This document shows, piece by piece, positions 23,561-35,939 of a DNA stretch of 64,000 bases (the first letter of the stretch is position 1; every line of letters starts with the position of its first letter). The stretch is from contig CM070718.1 of the NCBI GenBank assembly GCA_036346275.1, positions 56,548,188-56,612,187 on the forward strand, written 5' to 3'. A program made the position numbers and the translations under genes. The stretch is from Otatea glauca (lineage: Eukaryota > Streptophyta > Magnoliopsida > Poales > Poaceae). Below the pieces are notes generated by a model. The model was not told where the DNA came from. It saw only the letters and a list, made by a program, of their open reading frames with translations, and made no database searches.

Positions 23561-23599
23561 TGGCTCAGTCGGATTTGGTTAACTGGCCCAGGCATACAA

Positions 23600-25245
23600 T
23601 ATGCTAATGGTTTGTAATGCCTTTTGGATTAAAAAATGCACCTATTATATTCCAAAGAAAGATGCAAAAAATATTTAATGAGAATCAAGAAATTTATACT
23701 AGTATATATTGATGATGTTTTAATCTTTTCCAAAACCTACAAAGAACATATTACTCATCTCGAAATATTCTTTAGAAAGGTAGAACAAAATGGATTAATT
23801 CTATCTAAAAAGAAAAATAAATATGTAAAAAAAGATTAATTTTTTAGGACATGAAATAGGAGAAAGCAAAATATATTTACAAGAACATATAGCTAAAAAG
23901 ATCTTACAGTTCCCACATGTTATGAATGATAAAAAGATGTTGCAACAATTTTTAAAAATTATAAACTACACTAGAAATTATATAGAAAATATAGCAAAAA
24001 TTAGCCAGACAATTATATGCTAAATTAAGAAAAAAATTGATGAAAAATACTTTAATTCTGAAGATACTAAAACAGTAAGAAAAATCAAAGATAAAGTTAG
24101 GAATTAAAACTATTATAATTGCCTTTAGAAGATAACTATTTTATTATAGAAACTGATGCATCCAAGATAGGATGTGGAGCTATATTAAAATGAAAGCCTA
24201 ATAAATACTCTTCAAAATCAGAATAAAAAAATATGTAGATATGCTTCAGGAAATTATAAGCTAAAAACAGTAAACAATACAGATAGAGAGATTTTAGAAA
24301 TTATATATGGAATAAATTCTTTTAGGTTATATTTAGGATTTAAATAGTTCAGTCACAATAGATTGTGAAGCAATATGTAGATATTATAATCTGATTAATA
24401 GTAAAAAGAGTTCAACAAGAATATGGGTTATGTTTGAAGATATAATTTCAGGAAATGGATATAAAGTTAAATTTGAACATATAAAAGGAATTGATAATAA
24501 ATTGCCTGACATATTTTCTCGATCAATTGTTTTGCAGGAATGAAGAAATCAACACTGCCAAATCGAATAGAGATATTTAATTTCGGAGGATCAAATAAAC
24601 TAAGAATATTCCCTTCTAATACTTTCAAATTTAAACCAAAAGATCATATTGATATTGGATAATGTTTGATATCAATATAATGTAAAAAGAGAAGACAAGG
24701 GATATATGTTATCAATATTAAGTAGCTTGACAGAATATTTTTATGTGACAAATAAAAATAATAACACCAACAAAAAAAATACCAGAATAATAAAACAAAA
24801 GTCTTTATATGTTATTTTTTAAGGACCAAGACTAGGAATATGTATATCCTTTGAAGAAATGGTAAGTGCAAAAATAGACTCAAAATTATGGGGAACAATA
24901 TCTTGGAAAAATATGGAGAAATTGAAGAAGCACTAAAAAATGCTAGAAAAATATTGGGTTCAAATTATTATGTAGAACCATTTGCTAGAGAATATACGAC
25001 AAATTATAGAAGAGCCAAAAATAAGAAAGCAATATCAACGGCTCAATTAATAGATTTAAATAGAATGTTTAATGAAAGATGTTGATATATTAGATGGAGA
25101 ATATATAGATTGAAAATAGAAGAAACTTTTGATACACTAACACCAAGATTAAAAAGGAATTAAAAATTAAAATTATAGAAGAATTGAAGAAAGAAATAGA
25201 GAAAAAACTTGAAGTGGTTAAAAAGATAATTGATGATAAACTCGC
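23600..25245 (+). pseudogene. Endogenous pararetrovirus (Caulimoviridae-like) fragment: RT, RNase H and a downstream ORF
   Basis: AT-rich relic with many stops and frameshifts. An RT palm signature lies at about 23615-23660 (ending in a caulimovirid-like FQRKM motif), followed by the catalytic YIDD at about 23703-23720 and a connection region to about 24050. RNase H-like pieces with a TDAS motif (about 24150), a CRYASG segment (about 24235) and a C-terminal LPDIFSR segment (about 24510) follow. After a stop, further Lys/Glu-rich coding remnants continue to about 25245. A second ORF after RT-RNase H recalls florendovirus or tungrovirus-like layouts, but the genus cannot be set. Everything before RT motif 4 is absent. 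The low GC contrasts with the flanks. No function is expected. Confidence 0.75.
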
Positions 25246-25694
25246 AGCCGCACGCGTGGCGCAGATCCGACAATGATGGCGCCAGAGCGCTACTGGGTGG
25301 GTTGGCCACTGGACGCGGTCATGGAGCGGAGGCAGCCGAGCGGACCGGGGGAATGGGCTGGTGAACGCGCGGGAAGTGGGCCGAGGAAATGGGTCGGTGG
25401 AAATTCGGCCCATTAGGAAATTTCCGGAAACAAAAACATTTTCAATTAAGAAAAATCTAGAAATTCAAATAAATAGCAAATAAATTCAGAAAAATCTCCA
25501 AAAATATAGAAAAATTCTTTGAGACATAATGAACCCAGCTAAAACTAAAAATCTTTTATTTGATGAATAGATTAGTCTAATTAAATCCTTTCGTAAATAG
25601 AAAATTCAAATTAAACTTTGATTAATCTGGGAAGAATGCAAATGATTCATTTTCAAATTCAAACATTTCAAAACTCCAATTTTGGGATATTACA
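25246..25694 (-). repeat. Truncated LTR end
   Basis: A GC-rich stretch (25246-25430, containing TTCGGCCCATTAGG) passes into AT-rich DNA that ends in TTTTGGGATATTACA. That end matches the plus-strand ends of the chromovirus LTRs (GGGATGTTACA) and mirrors their GC-rich-then-AT-rich layout. No matching start or target duplication is visible. Confidence 0.5.
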
Positions 25695-27059
25695 GCGATA
25701 TATATATATAGGAAAAAAATACCAGTTTTAGAGTTGCTACGCGTTCGTGATTTAGAGATGGCAAGTATGATAGAAGATAATTCGCAGAGAACAACAACAG
25801 GATTGGTAGGGCAAAGGCAACAAGACTCGATGAGAGCCATCCTTTCCTTACTCGATCCTCCAATAAACAGATAAAGAGTTTAAGAAGATTCGTTCGTCAC
25901 TTTGGACTTTGACTTGTTTTGCGTGCAGTGCATTGCATTGCATGTGCCGGCCGGCCTTGCCGATCGACTCCCAGTTGCTCGATCGAACGAATGCTTTCTT
26001 TTCTGTCACTTGGATATATCACCAATATCGATCTCCCGTTCCGTGGTGTTGTGCGTCAGGCTGAGATTAAAAAGCAAATGTCCAACAACTGACAAATATG
26101 TGCCGGCTGCAGCAAAACAAGCACTACTACTTGATATTTGCTAATATAAACTACCGGCCGGGAACTAAACCTGCGTACCTGCCGCTGCCGGCAAGCAATT
26201 CTGAATGGGGCCGGGTGACCCTATTTTACGATCGATCTCACGGTTTGAGCGGTGCCTATTAGCTCCAGCTCGATCTCCCTCGTAACGCCACGAGTCAATT
26301 TCTCCCTTATCCTCTATCTTGTTTCTTCCCCCCACATCGAGCTTCACCATGCTTCCACGTTACGACTCCACCTCTCCTCCTGTTTCCTTGCGGTTGTGTT
26401 TGCACTAAAATTTAACAAGGCATATATAGTCAATTTGTCAGACTAATGATAAAAGAGATATTTTTTTTTTGGAGAATCTACCTTTATCTAATTGCCTAAT
26501 CAGCTGTAAAAAGCTGTTTAGATTTATCATCACTTACGATCTAATCGGCTTTTAGCTCTTTAGATTTCTTGCCAATTGTAGTATCAAATCGACTTTGAGC
26601 ATTATTTTTCAATCTATATTGTCAGTTGTACGATCAAATCGGCTAACACGCCTTGAACCAAAATAAACCTGGTATTTGCGTATGTTTGAGTCGATCAATC
26701 ATTCATCATATTTTTCGACGCCAACGCACCTACAAGAGAGTTGTAATTTTTATATTACCTCGCATCAACGTTTTGGCAACAGATTGACTTTCACCCTCAC
26801 GATCAGGTGACCATCATTGTTTTGCAGCCCTTGCCGATTTTGGGTCAAATCGGCTTCAATTCAGCATGTGCTTGACTTGTGCACCCTCCGTACATAAGCG
26901 GTGCTGCTGACGAGGGGTGGAAATCAAGTCAAATTCTTATTTTTTAAGGTTTTCTTTTGAAATTAGCATAGTTTGATTTAATATCATTTTATTTATAATT
27001 TAAAATTATTTTTAGAATTGGGCTAATAAGTCGAGCCGAGCCAGAGAAAAATTCAATTT
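25695..27059. other. Intergenic, mostly non-coding; contains one member of a dispersed repeat pair
   Basis: No gene is recognised. Positions 26500-26745 share many phrases with 43895-44103 (TAGATTT/TATTT, ATCAAATCGGC, CGACTTTGAGCAT, GAGTCGATCAATCATTC). A (TA)n run lies near 25699-25710. Confidence 0.5.
26500..26745 (+). repeat. Dispersed repeat, copy 1
   Basis: Colinear but diverged relative of 43895-44103, with the recurrent phrase ATCAAATCGGC. Probably part of an unidentified retroelement. Confidence 0.55.
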
Positions 27060-30000
27060 CATTTGAAATCCAACAAATAAGTAAGGGTAAGTACTTTCAT
27101 ACTTAGCAATACTTAAGGTGTATCGCAAAAGTACAGGAAATACAGGCTTTGTCAATGGAGGCTTCTACAGTTATTTTGTGTAAAGCGAAGTTGAACATGT
27201 AAATCAAGTAGTAATTTGTAAAACGGAATTTTGTAAGAGAAGTTTGACAGGTATATAAATAAATAAGAGTACCATAGCATAGAACAACTCACAATCCTCT
27301 ATAAATGTGAGAATCGCATCATCTCTTGGCATAAAATCTGAAACAAAGACTTTTCAACAAATATCTTCAATTCAAACCATTTTTAAATACCAAAACTTCT
27401 AACTATGTGATGACTTTACCCACAAAAAATGATCAACTCTACAGAGGTATACAACTTTACCCACAAAAAATGATCAACTCTTTGTGCAAACTATTAGCAC
27501 ACTTCCTTTAGTGTGCCGCAGAGAGATCAAAACATAACCGTTACATTATATAGACCTAACTTTGCACCAGCCCGGTGATTTTAAACCCTTGCTAAAATAC
27601 ACACCTAAGACATGACAGTCCATCCCTGTCATTCACATAGTACACAAGCAGTCCATCCCTGTCACAACCATTTCTCTCCATAGCAAAGCATACACTATTG
27701 TATTGGTATGATTTACCCACACCTTGGTGTGGAAGCCCCTACGAGCAAACCTACTTGGAGAGCCCATGCTACTCCAACCTTCTAACGTGCAAAGTTAAAT
27801 CTAGGTAACTTAATAGGTTAAGGTCGTCTCATACCAGCACTTGTGGTTGTACGTGTCCTTGGTCTGATAACAACCCATAGTTCGGTCCTTAATCCGACCC
27901 GGACGATAATCTCTCCTTATACTACGTGTAAGTCCCATGCACATCTGGCTATTGCCAATAATCGCCCACGTCAAAACCATAGTTTTATTTTTATTTTTAA
28001 CCAAAATACCAGGAAATTTTAATGTCATATCCAACCTTTTTAAATTCTCAAGAAACGGTTTAAAATGGTTATTTCAATTTTCATTACTAAAGCATGGCTA
28101 AGCATGATTAATATATAATTGCATATAACTATGTTGATATTATGTATTGTCTAATCTTATTCTAAGGTTATCAAGGTTTACAGTTCAATATTTATTAAAG
28201 AAGTTCTATGAGATAGGGTTATAGCTACCAATACCACAATATAACAAATTTACAGAAAATACGCGCATGCATAAATATATTTGACAAAACAAAACAAAAA
28301 TCAAAACACTGGGATCAATATGATCAAAAGGGGTGCTTGCCTTGCTAGTTGATGTTTGAAACAAAGTCAAGGTTGTTGACGGCGATATCTGAAACGTCGG
28401 AGTCTACACGTCGTTCGTCGAGAAATAAAACAAATAACAAATTCTCAATAAGGGCAAAAAGAAGACAGGTATAAAATCAAATGGAATCTATTATAGAAAA
28501 CAGGGGTAGTTTAGGGTTTTAGGTCTCTTTATAGTATGTAATGGTTCATGGTTGTTTGATCATTCAAGTCTTTAAATTCCGAATTAGTTTATTTCCTTTG
28601 TTGATGATCGAGTGTAGGTAGGGTTCAATCCTTAGCTACTGTTACTAGGTATGATTATTTACTTTTTAATGACTTAGGTCCTGTTTTTACAAATCCAAGA
28701 GGCTAAAATTATTTGGATTTAAAATATTAAGACTTAATTATCATGTGATATATTATGCTCAATTAGTGCTTAACCCTACATGTTTTGCATAAACAAATAG
28801 GTCGTCACTTTAATAGATCATAAGAATTGGTTTCACATTCTTTGGGGATTGTTTGTATATGTTAGGTTCATTCGGATTTGAGGTTGACTTTACTTTTAAT
28901 AAGAATAAGATTCAATTTCAATTATTAGCACAGAGGTGAGGTCTCAAGATTTTAACAGAATTAGTAGTTGATTTGCACATTCTTAATATTTGCTTACAAG
29001 AGGCTATGCATGTTTAACTTATATGAGCTTGCGAGGTACTGATAATTAATAAACTAACATATATAAGGTCTAGGTTTCTTTTTAAAGTTTTGAGTGTAAT
29101 TCATGTGTAAATGCAGCCATTTTTTTAATATCAAAAGGTCTTAACCTTAAGAGTGTCTTGAAACTGATTTTACATGTTTTAGCTTTTATGGATATTTTAG
29201 TTTTTACGCACATAGAAAATGAAATCTACTACGAGCTTACTTTAAATTAAATCTATTTGCAGATTGAGATGGTTTTGATCTTAGGAATATTTTGTAGCTG
29301 GTTCTATGTGATCTAACATTTATTTGTGATATTTTATTTATTTTTGTATGTTTATCTTTTGAATTATGTGTACATTACATAAAAGCATGTTTCCAGTTAG
29401 GGGTTAAATGCAGACAATGACTATCATAATGATTTTTATAATATTAAGTGTTCTTATCCTATGGAACATTTAAAAACTGTCTATATGACTAGGGACTCTA
29501 ACTAAGTTGAATATTTTCATGATTGTATCTGGTTTAATCTTTCTTGACAAAATAATTATTTGAACTAACTAAAGTTTGCTTTTAACTCAAGGTTTGACAT
29601 TTTATGTCGAAATTTTGAATATTACAAGTGAGCCGTGCTTACCTTACTCTTATTTTTAGGACATCAGTTCGTATGGAAATCTTTATATGATATACATGCA
29701 TTTAGGTATATTTGGGACAAGGATTGTTTAAGCGTAATCAAATACTACTTTAAGGTCTCGGTGTTTGGTGTTTGGTTAATCTAACTAGTCAGGCTCATTT
29801 AAGCTAACTTATAATTTTTTAATGGAAGGACCTTCTTTCTTCATCTTTTTACCTTTTTACTAAACGGTCGGTTAATTACATAAACAAACAGATGTCCTTA
29901 CTTGTCATGTATGTTATTAAAGCATTATTCTAGTTTACAAATTATTGAATGAGGGTTTCCATGGGACATACATGCATATGGGGTTATGGGCATAAGAAGT

Positions 30001-32290
30001 TGTTTTGAACTATTTAAGGCTAGCTTAAGATCTTGATATTTGAGTTTAGAGATTAATTGACTCAATCTAGCTTATTCACCTTCTATCTTTGAGCCTTGGA
30101 TCAGACAACCTAATTAAGTCCTACTCAGGTCGGCCCATGTGTTATTTTCTTATAATCAAAATATTGTTTTAATTTGCAAACTAGGTGTGAGGATACATGT
30201 ATATCTAAGACAGGGATTGTTTGAGCTAAATCAAATATTACTCAACTCTAGGTTTTTGATTTCATGTATTTAACTAATTGAGTTTCACTTATTTGAAATG
30301 CTCATGATCTTATCCTTTGCTTTGGATCAGCCGACTAAACTCATGACAACATGGCTTCTCCCTCTGTAGACAACTATTTGAATTTATAATCTCTTCGGCC
30401 CATGTGTCATTAATTATCATTTTAATTTTGCGAAGCTTGCATGAGGGTTTATATAGGTAGACAGGCACATAGAATAATGAAGGTCTACTAATTAATGGTC
30501 TACTTGGCCTTGGCACTTGAATTCAAGAACTAATTAGGTTAATATGCAAAAAAAAAAATCATTAATCGAAGGTTAAACCAAAATGACCTTTCCTCTTGAC
30601 TTTTGAGTTCATTAGATTTTTACTTAACTCAAGGTCATGATATTAGTGGATGGTTAAATTAATCTAGTTTTATTTACTGATTCTTGAATTGAAAGTTCTT
30701 AAAAACGTACAGTAGTCAAGCTTAATGCACTTACTTCGTATTGCTCATGCCCTTAAGAAGCTGTGGCCCACTTGTCATTGGAGGAGAAAGGGAGCTCATT
30801 GAAACTGCACACTATAGCACTTGGGCCACTGTTCAGAGAGAAGAAGAGAGAAGAGAGCAAGCTTCTTCACGTTACAGCCATTGTGTGACGTCTCTGGCTT
30901 GCTTGGCCAGCGGTGAGGCAGGCGCAAGGAAGTAAAGGCGAAGCCCAAAATGGAAACCCGGGGTGCTGCTGAAGCCGTATGTGGTGGCGCCTTGGGACGT
31001 GGCGGCGGCGCAACAAAGAGAGGCGGCGGCGGCAGGAGGTCCTCGTGGCAGCGTCGGCTCGGTAGAGGAACGGAGATTGATTTGGGGGTTTTGTTTGGCA
31101 GCCCTTGGTGATGTTTCAGCGGAGGCAATTGAAAAATGGTGGCCGGTGCTATGGGTTGGCCGGTGATGGACATGGCGACCGGAGCCGAGCAAAGAGATGG
31201 ACTTGCCCCAAATTGAAGCTTAGTTGCGGGGGAGGCGAGTTGGTTGCAAGCTGGAGCCATGGATTGGTTTATATAGGTGGAGGAGCTAGCAACCGTCATG
31301 GTGTGAAGGCAGCTCAGTTTTGGTGGCATGGCTGCATGGCAAGGGCGTGGAAATGGCGGCTCAACGCTTGAATTGACCAAGAACAGAGGTAGCAATGGCC
31401 GGCTGTGTGTTTGGCGTCGAGAAGAAGATTCATATGACATGTGGGGCCTGTGGGCCATACTGGCATAGACACAGTGAACTTGCGTGAGCTTTCTTCCTCC
31501 AGGATAGACAGGGTTTAGTCACATTAATTGGGTTGTCTACGTTGGTCACAAATTTTTGAAACTTTTTTTGCATGAATCTAATGAAATTTTTATCTTGATG
31601 TAAAACTTTCAGATCTAGATCATGTTTACATAATGTTTAAAAATTCTGACAATCCAGCTGTCCAGATTTTCCTTTCTCTGTTTTTGAACTTTCTGAGGAT
31701 CTAAACTTTGCTCAAAATTTTTGTGCAACTTATACTGGGGTTAATAATGGCTTGGGAATGCTAATTTTAAAGTTTTAGATGACGGTAATTAATGAATATT
31801 TTATAAAAATTCCGACATTGAAATTTTGAAATATCTAGGTTTTCAGTTTTGGAATTTTTAAAGGCATCAAATATGATTAATTATTTTTGATATTTTTACT
31901 GGTGATTTACCTATCCCTCTATAATATATTATAAAATTTTAAAGACATGGTAAGGTATGCACCCAATTTAATAAATTTGACATGTTTTACTATTTACAGT
32001 CTAATTTACTGCTTTACATTTATTTAAGGCTTTAAATATATTCACATTACTTTGAAATTAAGCTAGGAGGTTCTGGAGATTTCCTATGTTTTAAATATAA
32101 TTTTTACTTATTTTGTTGTTATGTGATTTTATATTTCTTAGTTTAAAATCCAACAATCAAATGCTAAAAATGTTTTTCAAAGAGACCAAAAATGCAAGAA
32201 AATTCAGAAAATAGAAATGAATCAGATTAAAACGTAATGTCAAATAAATTTGTTTTGTTTTATTTATTTTTAAATTTTGAGGGTGGTACG
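27060..32290 (-). repeat. Degraded, probably composite LTR related to the chromovirus LTRs
   Basis: Positions 27080-28440 align in order with the chromovirus LTR block at 12780-13660 and, inverted, with the solo LTR at 56810-58070. Shared phrases include TTTACCCACAA then ATGATCA, ACACTTCCTTT(A/G)GTGTGCC, CAGCACTTGTGGTTGTACG, and GGGATCAATATGATCAAAAGG. A GC-rich stretch (30750-31460) and AT-rich tail ending GAGGGTGGTACG at 32290 mirror the other LTRs. The 2.3 kb between (28440-30740) is featureless AT-rich DNA and may be an insertion. The left end is missing. Confidence 0.55.
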
Positions 32291-32362
32291 TGTTTCCCCG
32301 TGCAACAGGAAGTTAGGCTTGGGCTTTTTGAATTTGGGCCTCCATGTCACTGCTAATGTACG

Positions 32363-32371
32363 CATGTCTGT
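32363..32371. repeat. Left 9-bp target duplication of the MULE (CATGTCTGT)
   Basis: Identical to 39581-39589; a 9-bp duplication is diagnostic for Mutator-like elements. Confidence 0.93.
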
Positions 32372-32505
32372 GAAGAATTTTTTTTGTTTAATATTTTTTT
32401 TTATTCTTTTTTTCAAAACTATGCGTCCGAAAAAAAAATTACGGAAATGCCCCCGTCGCCCGTGTATGGGGCGATCGCCCCATACACGGGCGATTTCTGC
32501 CTCCG
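32372..32505 (+). repeat. Left terminal inverted repeat of the MULE
   Basis: Pairs with 39455-39580. Similarity ends shortly after the palindrome, at GGGCGAT. Confidence 0.9.
32457..32492. repeat. 36-bp perfect palindrome in the left TIR
   Basis: Centred on GGGGCGATCGCCCC; the same 36 bases occur at 39472-39507. Built from overlapping 19-bp iterons (see 33960-34048). Confidence 0.93.
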
Positions 32506-33299
32506 CCGTCTACTCCAAGCGGCGCGTCGGTGAGCCCCTGCCGCTCGAGACAGGCGACCGGCGCATAATTTTTTTTTTAGTTTTGTTTTCTAATGACTAT
32601 ATGCCTTTTTAATATAAACCCTATAACTTTTGATAGGAGTGTCCAAATTAAATGAAACTTGTTTCTAAATTTAAATTTTGGAATGAAGAATTAGAGTGTG
32701 AAATAAAAATCCATGTGTTGTTTGCAGAAAAATATTTTTATTTGAGTTCGAATGCTAGGCTCTAACTGTGGATTGTGAAGGAATTATAATGTGTGTTGAT
32801 CCATAATTCATGAAATAAATAGAATAAGTTACTACAACCTTATGCACTTCATTTTGCAAAAATATCTAAATATGATTGCATTTTGAATCAAAGATGGCTA
32901 GTTTAAACCCTTTATAACATTCATTGTTTAAGCAGTTAGAATAATGTCTGAACGACCTCAAAACTTGACAGAACCAGTTTTGTTGCATTCTTGGGCTTGC
33001 ATAGGTTACAATTATGTAAAAATATTTAGATGTCACTTTAGGCTGCACTATTTTATTGTTGTCCGAACATGCAATCGGTAAAACATCAAAATGGCCGTAT
33101 CTTTATAAACGATGGTAAAACTCGATGAAATCAAATCGCGAACTTAAAATGCTATAACCTATCTCGATGGAGAAAATAACATCATTTAGGACAACTGGAG
33201 CGAGAGGACATATACGAGCCCTCCGGACGGTGAGCATACTCTTGAAGGTTGGGTCGCTCTTTATTACGACTTAAAACTAAAAGGAGTACCACGAACAAA

Positions 33300-33900
33300 G
33301 AAAACCAAAGTTAACACTGACGCTCATCGAGTGCTTGAGGCCACTTCCCATTCGCCCATGCCTCCGCGGGCTTCTCCGCACGGCGCGCCTCTCGCTTCCT
33401 CTCTCTCGGCCTCCTTCTCCTCCGCTTCCTTCCTACATGCCTCCTTGCGTGCGGCATCGCGTTGTTCTTGAAACCGCCGCGTGAACTCATCCTGCCGGTT
33501 GGCTTGGTCAAGAAGCCGTTGGTCCTCGGGGTTGATCTCCGATCAAACCATCGCTCAAATTCACACATGGCGGAGGTGATCGCATGAAACGTAAATTAGC
33601 AAAGTTTCATTCAAAATATTATGTAACCCGCACGATTGTTACCATGCGGCGATCCTTGAGCTCTTCTTGGCGGATCGAAGGCGTAGGCGGCACTTCCAAT
33701 ACCTCCTCTTCCAAGTTGAAATTTCCCAAGAGCGGACAAGCTCGCAAAGATCTCCCACATACACATGGGTGCTACTGACTCCACGGGGTAGGAAGAGATC
33801 TTGGCACGCTAAATTCGCGGGCATGCACTTGCTTCTTCCTTTGCCTTCCCTTACCCTTTGCACTTGCACACCTCGGCATTTTCGATTGATGCTCACCCTC
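33300..33900 (-). pseudogene. C-terminal remnants of the MULE protein: charged coiled-coil and possible zinc ribbon
   Basis: Minus-strand frames at 33568-33311 encode an Arg/Glu-rich stretch (RKRRRRRPRERKREARRAEK), which in an adjacent frame reads as a Glu/Lys/Arg coiled coil. Frames at 33896-33639 contain a Cys-poor segment with a RRYWKC motif reminiscent of a GRF-type zinc finger, without a clear full set of ligands. Weak evidence; given only as a likely tail of the element's protein. Confidence 0.4.
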
Positions 33901-33959
33901 TATTCTTTCTCCGCTATTCTTTGCGAGACCGCTTGTGAGAACGAATGTTATAAAGGGCA

Positions 33960-34048
33960 GATATCGCCCGGGTATGGAGCGATCGCCTCATATTTGGGCG
34001 ATCGCCCCATATAAGGGCGATCGCCTCACATTAGGGCGATCGCCCCTA
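33960..34048. repeat. Array of 19-bp GCGATCGC iterons inside the MULE
   Basis: Exact GCGATCGC octamers start at 33979, 33998, 34017 and 34036, each 19 bp apart, with a degenerate copy at 33960. The unit is close to GCGATCGCCYCATAYWNGG. The same unit and spacing recur in both TIRs. Confidence 0.92.
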
Positions 34049-34482
34049 CTAGAGGCAATAGGTGCACCGAAACGTTGGTGTGTTGTCACGTCGTGTGGCA
34101 TAGGCAAGCAATGCATAAATGATTTGAACAATTTATAGTGATAACGCTGTCATGTTACTAACTCGGGGAGTTATACAATGTGTTGCTGAACGTAAAGCCA
34201 TTACAAAAATATATCCGTACAACAAGTCAATCACGGCCACGCTTCCTAATCTGGCCCGTGGGGTAGGTGAGTGGCGACGGCGGACGGACGTCCCTCCTAG
34301 GTCGGCCCTGCGGCGCAGGCGTAGAGTAGTGCGGCGGCGGCGAGGTCAAGTCCTGTGGCGGCGCACCCGAGAGCTGAGAGGGGTCGAGGTAGTCGGTCGA
34401 AAGGTACTCCTCCAGGTCGAACTCGTCGTCGAAAGGGTCGTCGAAACCACCCTGGGGTCCTACTGGGGCGCGGGACGACGAG

Positions 34483-34700
34483 GGAGCCTCCGCAGCCCAC
34501 TGCCCCTACTGCTGCGCGTGGAGCGAGCGAGGAACCGGCAGTGGTAGGGCGAGACGCGGAAGGAGCCTCCCACCACTGTCCCCACCGCTGCTGCGTGGGA
34601 GCGTAGCGAGGAACCGACGGGTAGGGCGAGACGCGGAAGGAGCCTCGTCTACTGTCCCCCCGCGGTGCGTGGGGCGTGACGAGGCACCGGGGTAGGGCGA
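34483..34700. repeat. Minisatellite of about 78 bp in the MULE coding region
   Basis: About three imperfect copies containing GAGGAACCG then GTAGGGCGAGACGCGGAAGG and GAGCCTC, in a GC-rich stretch. On the minus strand it lies after the PMD and would encode a low-complexity Pro/Arg-rich linker. Confidence 0.7.
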
Positions 34701-34799
34701 GGAGTCTTTGGGGCGAAGTGACGTGGTGTGCCGCGTCGCCGACGTCTCCGCGCCTCGGCGGTGGCCAGCGAGCCAACCGCCTCACCGCATCGAGGACCC

Positions 34800-35860
34800 G
34801 ACCCCAAGCTGTCTCGGACTCGGCGGTGGTCACTGTATGCCCCCTCTAGGTGCGCCAACATGGACACTGACCTCCACCTCAATCTCCGCCAAGAGCTGAG
34901 TCCGCATGTAACGCCGATTGGTATTACGTAAGTTACATGAAAAAGACGTGCCCATGTAGGTTCGATTGCGACACTTACGAGGCGTTGTCCTCCGGGACAT
35001 CTGTGAAGGGTACGTGTCCGCCATCGATGCTCGTCGGCGACGACGGTGCTGGTGTGTACCCCACCGAGGCGAGTCGCTGCGAGGCGAACCACTCCATGTC
35101 CGATCGTACATGTCATGGTCGACTGGCCGGGTCTCGATGACCCTCTCGTCGAGTGCGGCGTCCCACTGCACGGCCCATGGCTGCATACGGTGCGCGAACT
35201 GAGAGCCCACCGCAGCACCCATCCGGGTCATCCTGCAATGCAAAAACAGTAAGTACACACCACATTAATTTCGCAAAGATGCGGAGTAGTAGGATCAGGG
35301 CAAGTACCTGTGAGCGCCATGTGCGACAACGTGACGAGGCGGCAAAGGAAAGGACTGGAACAGGCCGAACTGCCGCAGCACTCGGTGCGGGGAGTACTCC
35401 TCGACACAAAGGTCAAAGACGAGCACCTTACGGGTGAGCCAAAAGGCCTCATCTCGCGTGCAAAGCACGGAGACCCCGTGAGGTGCTCGGGCGTGGACGT
35501 CGTACGCGGTGTATGGCGTCCACCGCACGTCCTCGTCGTGGAGGCGGTCGAACTCCCGAACGAACTCCTGATAGGACCTCCTCACCTGTCGGTGCGCGAA
35601 CCTCTGCTGCGAGGAAATAAGAAATGGCGAAGGTTATTCAAGTGCGTTAGTGGGGAAAAAGATACGAGGGAGCATACCTGTCGTCGGACCCAGTAGTGGC
35701 CCATGGTGGGCCAGTCCACCGGGTCGTCTCCGTAAAGCTCCTCGGGGTACGGTGTCGTGTCAACAACAGGCCTGCCGACGGAGAAGCGCTCCCAAGACCA
35801 CAACTGGAGGAGTAGGACGCAACGACCTTCATCTTCAACATTCGGATGTCCGGTACCCAT
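34800..35860 (-). pseudogene. Plant mobile domain (PMD) region of the MULE
   Basis: Successive minus-strand pieces match a PMD: LLQLWSWERFSVGRPVVD with YGDDPVDWPTMGHYWV (35860-35690), RRSYQEFVREFDRL then WTPYTAYDV, SVLCTRDEAFWLTR and VEEYSPHRVLRQFGL (35585-35310), and HRMQPWAVQWD then ETRPVDHDMYDR (35230-35090). Gaps at about 35690-35590 and 35300-35235 with GT/AG-like edges may be introns. PMDs occur in MAIN/MAIL proteins, which act in transcriptional silencing and meristem maintenance, and in MULEs and gypsy elements. Here only the C-terminal half of the domain is seen, downstream of the transposase, as fusion or neighbour. Frameshifts are likely. Confidence 0.8.
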
Positions 35861-35939
35861 CGATGGTCCGGAGAGGGGGCTGTTGTGAACGATCCATCCA
35901 CTCGGTACCCGTACACCTCATGATGCCACGTGTTGAGAA

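Noticed and set aside
33979..34043. Bacterial (cyanobacterial) origin suggested by the GCGATCGC octamer
   Set aside because: The octamer sits only within a clearly plant MULE as part of a 19-bp motif; no bacterial genes are nearby.
33960..34048. Regularly spaced repeats that might suggest a CRISPR-like array
   Set aside because: The 19-bp units are contiguous with no unique spacers, the DNA is plant nuclear, and the unit also occurs in MULE ends.
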